A stretch of DNA of 7,311 bases, taken from positions 1 through 7,311 of the forward strand of contig JAHZBS010000117.1 of assembly GCA_019423265.1 (NCBI GenBank), in the 5' to 3' direction. Source of the DNA: Clostridiales bacterium (GTDB lineage: Bacteria; Bacillota_A; Clostridia; Lachnospirales; Bianqueaceae). Every line of letters starts with the position of its first letter. Position 1 is the stretch's first letter. Made by a program: the position numbers and the translations under genes. The notes under the pieces were generated by a model that saw nothing but the letters and a program-made list of their open reading frames with translations, was not told the DNA's origin and searched no databases. Of this stretch, positions 5,345 to 7,311 are shown in pieces.

Positions 5345-7030
5345 ATGAAAAAATTAGTATGCATGGCTTTGGCGGGAATTCTTGCCGTGTCGGCCTTGGT
5401 CGGATGCGGGAAGGATAGCGGCTCGAGTTCCCAGAATGAATCCGGAAAAGCACCGGACGCTAGCGCCCAGGAACAAAGCGGGAGCGGAAAATACACGGAG
5501 GTAGGCACCTACAATCCTATCGTTACAGAACCCGTGGAGCTGAGGGTATTCGTCCCGCAGCCGTCCCATATCATTGATTTTTCTACCAATGAGACTACGA
5601 AGTTTTTGGAGGAGTATACAGGACTCAAACTAAATTTTGAGACCTCTCCAACGGAGACGACAACGGAAAAGGTGAACATGATCCTGACAAGCGGTCAGGA
5701 CTTGCCGGACTGTTTTCTCGGGATCGGAACGGACGTAGCCAGATTTGGCGTCGAGGAAGGGCTTCTCATCGATCTGACAGAGCTCATTGATACCAAGATG
5801 GTACAGCTCCAAAAAATGTTTGAAAAGCACGATACTTTGCGGGGAGCGATGACGGCAACCGATGGAAAGATCTATGAAGCGCCGTCCTATCAGGAGACAT
5901 ATCATGTCACAATGTCCCTCAAAATGTGGGCCAATACGGAGCAGTTGAAAAAAATGGGCGTGGAAGTTCCCACGACGACGGAAGAATTCTACAATGTCTG
6001 CAAGATGTTTAAGGAACAAAACCCCAATGGGCTGCCGTTTATCGGAGGCCAGAACTGGAATGGCGATCCGCTATTGTTTATGACCAATGCATTTACATTT
6101 CGGACAGATAATACCTATGGGTTGCGTCTGAATAAGGAAAAGAAGGTAGAGACCTGTTTTACGACGGATGAATACCGGGAAGCGCTGCGGTTTATGAATA
6201 GGCTGTATAGCGAAGGTCTTCTGTACGAAGGTTCGTTTACTATGACGGTCGATCAGATGAAGTCCCTCCTGGTCGAAGAGGGAGAGCCGGTATTGTTTTT
6301 CACAGGGGGCGCCAGTGTCAACGTCATCGATACCGCGACAAGTCCGGAGTTATATAGCCACTATTATCCCATTGCACCGCTGGAAGGCCCCGATGGTTTC
6401 CGGTGTGCCGCCTATATGCCATCGACTCCTGTAGGGTGCTTCTCCATCACTAAGGATTGTAAGGAGCCAGAGGCCGCCGCAAGGTTTGCGGATTATATCT
6501 TGACGACGGAAGGCACCGAGACGATTTGGATGGGGCCCAAAGGCGTTGGCTGGGATGATCCGGATGAAGGAGCTGTGGGCCTTAATGGAAAACCGGCCCT
6601 CTATAAGCGCCTGCTGCCATATTCCCACGAGCCTCAGAACATAAATTGGCAGGATTTGGGCTTTTCCTATCAGCCGACAGAGTACCGCTTCGGGGAGCAG
6701 ACGGATCCGGATATCGATATATTTTCTGCCGACGGCTTAGAGAAACTTCTGTTAAAGGCAACGGAGGAAGAATATGAGCCATATATCACCGATGAATATC
6801 AGGCATTGCCGTCATTATCCTTTTTGTTAGATGAAAATCAGCAGCTCCAGACCATCAAGGTGGAGTTGAAGAAATTTGCAAGCGAAGGTTCCATCCGCTT
6901 TGTAACCGGCGATCGGGATATTAATAGCGACAGCGCATGGGAAGAGTTTGTCAATGGCCTGGATAATATTGGCCTGGGTACGCTCCTTGAGGTATATCAG
7001 ACCGCCTATGACAGACAGTATACCAAATAA
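5345..7030 (+). CDS. lipoprotein solute-binding protein of the sugar ABC transporter (YtcQ/LipO-like)
   Basis: This 561-residue protein captures the sugar outside the cell and delivers it to the two permeases. The start at ATG 5345 has AGGAGG (5333-5338) 6 bases before it. It begins with a lipoprotein signal peptide: MKKLVC, a hydrophobic core, then the lipobox LVGC with Cys21 as the lipid-anchored residue. A flexible linker rich in Ser, Gly, Gln and Glu (22-50) leads to the binding domain, of the family-1 type (COG1653). Landmarks include TKFLEEYTGLKLNFETSPTE (85-104), the loop GQDLPDCFLG (117-126), and NLNGKPALY-like text near 413-420. The length matches the long YtcQ/LipO group (500-560 residues). 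Aromatic residues that could stack on sugar are frequent, such as Trp238, Trp395 and Trp403, but I cannot assign the pocket. The mature domain has six cysteines besides the lipid one, which fits an anaerobe. Last gene of the operon; the substrate is inferred to be an oligosaccharide. Confidence 0.93.
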   Translation: MKKLVCMALAGILAVSALVGCGKDSGSSSQNESGKAPDASAQEQSGSGKYTEVGTYNPIVTEPVELRVFVPQPSHIIDFSTNETTKFLEEYTGLKLNFETSPTETTTEKVNMILTSGQDLPDCFLGIGTDVARFGVEEGLLIDLTELIDTKMVQLQKMFEKHDTLRGAMTATDGKIYEAPSYQETYHVTMSLKMWANTEQLKKMGVEVPTTTEEFYNVCKMFKEQNPNGLPFIGGQNWNGDPLLFMTNAFTFRTDNTYGLRLNKEKKVETCFTTDEYREALRFMNRLYSEGLLYEGSFTMTVDQMKSLLVEEGEPVLFFTGGASVNVIDTATSPELYSHYYPIAPLEGPDGFRCAAYMPSTPVGCFSITKDCKEPEAAARFADYILTTEGTETIWMGPKGVGWDDPDEGAVGLNGKPALYKRLLPYSHEPQNINWQDLGFSYQPTEYRFGEQTDPDIDIFSADGLEKLLLKATEEEYEPYITDEYQALPSLSFLLDENQQLQTIKVELKKFASEGSIRFVTGDRDINSDSAWEEFVNGLDNIGLGTLLEVYQTAYDRQYTK

Positions 7031-7038
7031 CGTAAAGT

Positions 7039-7082
7039 AGAAAACGATGCAGTCTCGTAAAAGGGATTGTGTCGTTTTCTTT
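7039..7082 (+). terminator. terminator hairpin of the sugar transporter operon
   Basis: The arms 7039-7056 and 7063-7080 can pair over 18 bp, including four G-U wobbles, around a GTAAAA loop; the outer nine pairs (AGAAAACGA with TCGTTTTCT) are perfect. The T-rich end TTTTCTTT (7075-7082) is interrupted by one C and lies mostly within the stem, so the U-tract is only moderate. It begins 8 bases after the lipoprotein stop codon and separates the sugar operon from the iron gene. Confidence 0.75.
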
Positions 7083-7148
7083 GTGAGATCTGTAAGAAGA
7101 ACCCTTCTGAATAGAACAATAAAACTGCAAATTTCAAAGAATATCCTC

Positions 7149-7177
7149 TTGACAACAAAGTTAGTTAGTGCTAACAT
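7149..7177 (+). promoter_or_regulatory. sigma-A promoter of the feoA transcript
   Basis: A perfect -35 box TTGACA (7149-7154) is followed by exactly 17 bases and TAACAT (7172-7177), which matches four of six -10 positions. Transcription would begin near 7184, about 40 bases before the feoA start. The iron-type inverted repeat covers the spacer and -10, so repressor binding would block polymerase. Confidence 0.7.
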
Positions 7178-7178
7178 A
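7161..7178. promoter_or_regulatory. DtxR/IdeR-like iron-responsive operator
   Basis: GTTAG (7164-7168) and CTAAC (7171-7175) form an inverted repeat with two bases between them, preceded by TTA, giving TTAGTTAGTGCTAACATA. This resembles the DtxR/IdeR consensus TTAGGTTAGSCTAACCTAA. Further GTTAG copies begin at 7160 and 7185. The site covers the promoter spacer and -10 of a gene recognised as feoA, so repression by an Fe(II)-loaded DtxR-family protein is the natural reading. The right outer arm is poor, so the exact extent is uncertain. Confidence 0.6.
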
Positions 7179-7223
7179 TATACGGTTAGAAACGACTTAC
7201 TTAAAAGCGAGGGGAGACAAGTG

Positions 7224-7311
7224 ATGCCGTTAACACTTGCAAATGTCGGGGAAGAGACCATGATACGAAAAATCGGGGGAAAACCGGAGGTTCGGGCACA
7301 TCTTGAGAATC
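7224..7311 (+). CDS. feoA: FeoA-family ferrous iron transport protein (3' end missing)
   Basis: The first 29 residues of a small protein are visible: MPLTLANVGEETMIRKIGGK, then PEVRAHLEN, after which the window ends. This matches the start of FeoA in Firmicutes, where a short strand with a conserved GE is followed by I..I.GK.EVR.HLE and then LGF..G. FeoA is a small cytoplasmic SH3-like protein of about 70-80 residues that assists the FeoB ferrous iron permease; feoB usually follows in the same operon. ATG 7224 is chosen because GGGGAG (7211-7216) is 7 bases upstream; the adjacent GTG at 7221 is too close. The iron-type operator upstream agrees with the call. It belongs to a unit separate from the sugar operon. 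Confidence 0.8.
   Translation, partial: MPLTLANVGEETMIRKIGGKPEVRAHLEN

Noticed and set aside
7095..7108. Small inverted repeat AGAAG-AACC-CTTCT downstream of the operon terminator
   Set aside because: Only 5 bp, without a T-run or a link to any promoter; likely chance.
6827..7261. Minus-strand open frame of 144 codons across the lipoprotein end and the feoA promoter
   Set aside because: It runs through the end of the lipoprotein gene, a terminator hairpin and the feoA promoter, with no family resemblance.

Overview
The window reads as Firmicutes DNA, most likely from an anaerobic clostridium-like gut or soil bacterium. The evidence is AGGAGG-type ribosome binding sites, a Gram-positive lipoprotein solute-binding protein, LplB/LplC-type sugar permeases, a membrane-anchored AraC regulator of the YesS/RhgR kind, and a FeoA gene under a DtxR-like operator. 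Base composition looks close to balanced and is even across the genes. All genes are on the + strand. No mobile element, CRISPR array, tRNA or rRNA is visible.

Layout. (1) Positions 1-663 are the 3' part of an alpha/beta hydrolase of the dienelactone hydrolase / acetylxylan esterase type; its start lies outside the window. (2) Positions 664-872 are a gap with a good extended -10 promoter for the next gene and a weak cre-like site. (3) Positions 873-3137 encode a 754-residue membrane sensor/AraC regulator, followed by a strong intrinsic terminator (3180-3221). (4) Positions 3222-3392 are a leader holding a promoter, a perfect 12-bp palindrome on its -35 box, and other small repeats. (5) Positions 3393-7030 are a three-gene sugar uptake operon: LplB-type permease, LplC-type permease and a 561-residue lipoprotein binding protein. 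A GCGA-loop hairpin lies just before the binding-protein gene and a terminator-like hairpin follows it. (6) Positions 7149-7311 are the start of an unrelated unit: a sigma-A promoter overlapped by a DtxR/IdeR-like inverted repeat, then the first 29 codons of feoA (ferrous iron uptake).

How it works together (inference). The regulator probably senses an extracellular carbohydrate or a related signal through its outer loop and switches on the transporter operon next to it. The lipoprotein captures an oligosaccharide and the two permeases import it. No ATPase is encoded here, so one shared with other sugar transporters (MsmX type) is likely. The upstream hydrolase may remove ester groups from the same glycan. 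The closest known arrangement is the Bacillus subtilis rhamnogalacturonan system (YesS/RhgR with YteP-YtcP-YtcQ), but the substrate cannot be read from this sequence.

Overall this is a conventional carbohydrate uptake locus beside an iron uptake locus. I do not see a clearly new system; the points most worth checking are the non-coding control elements.
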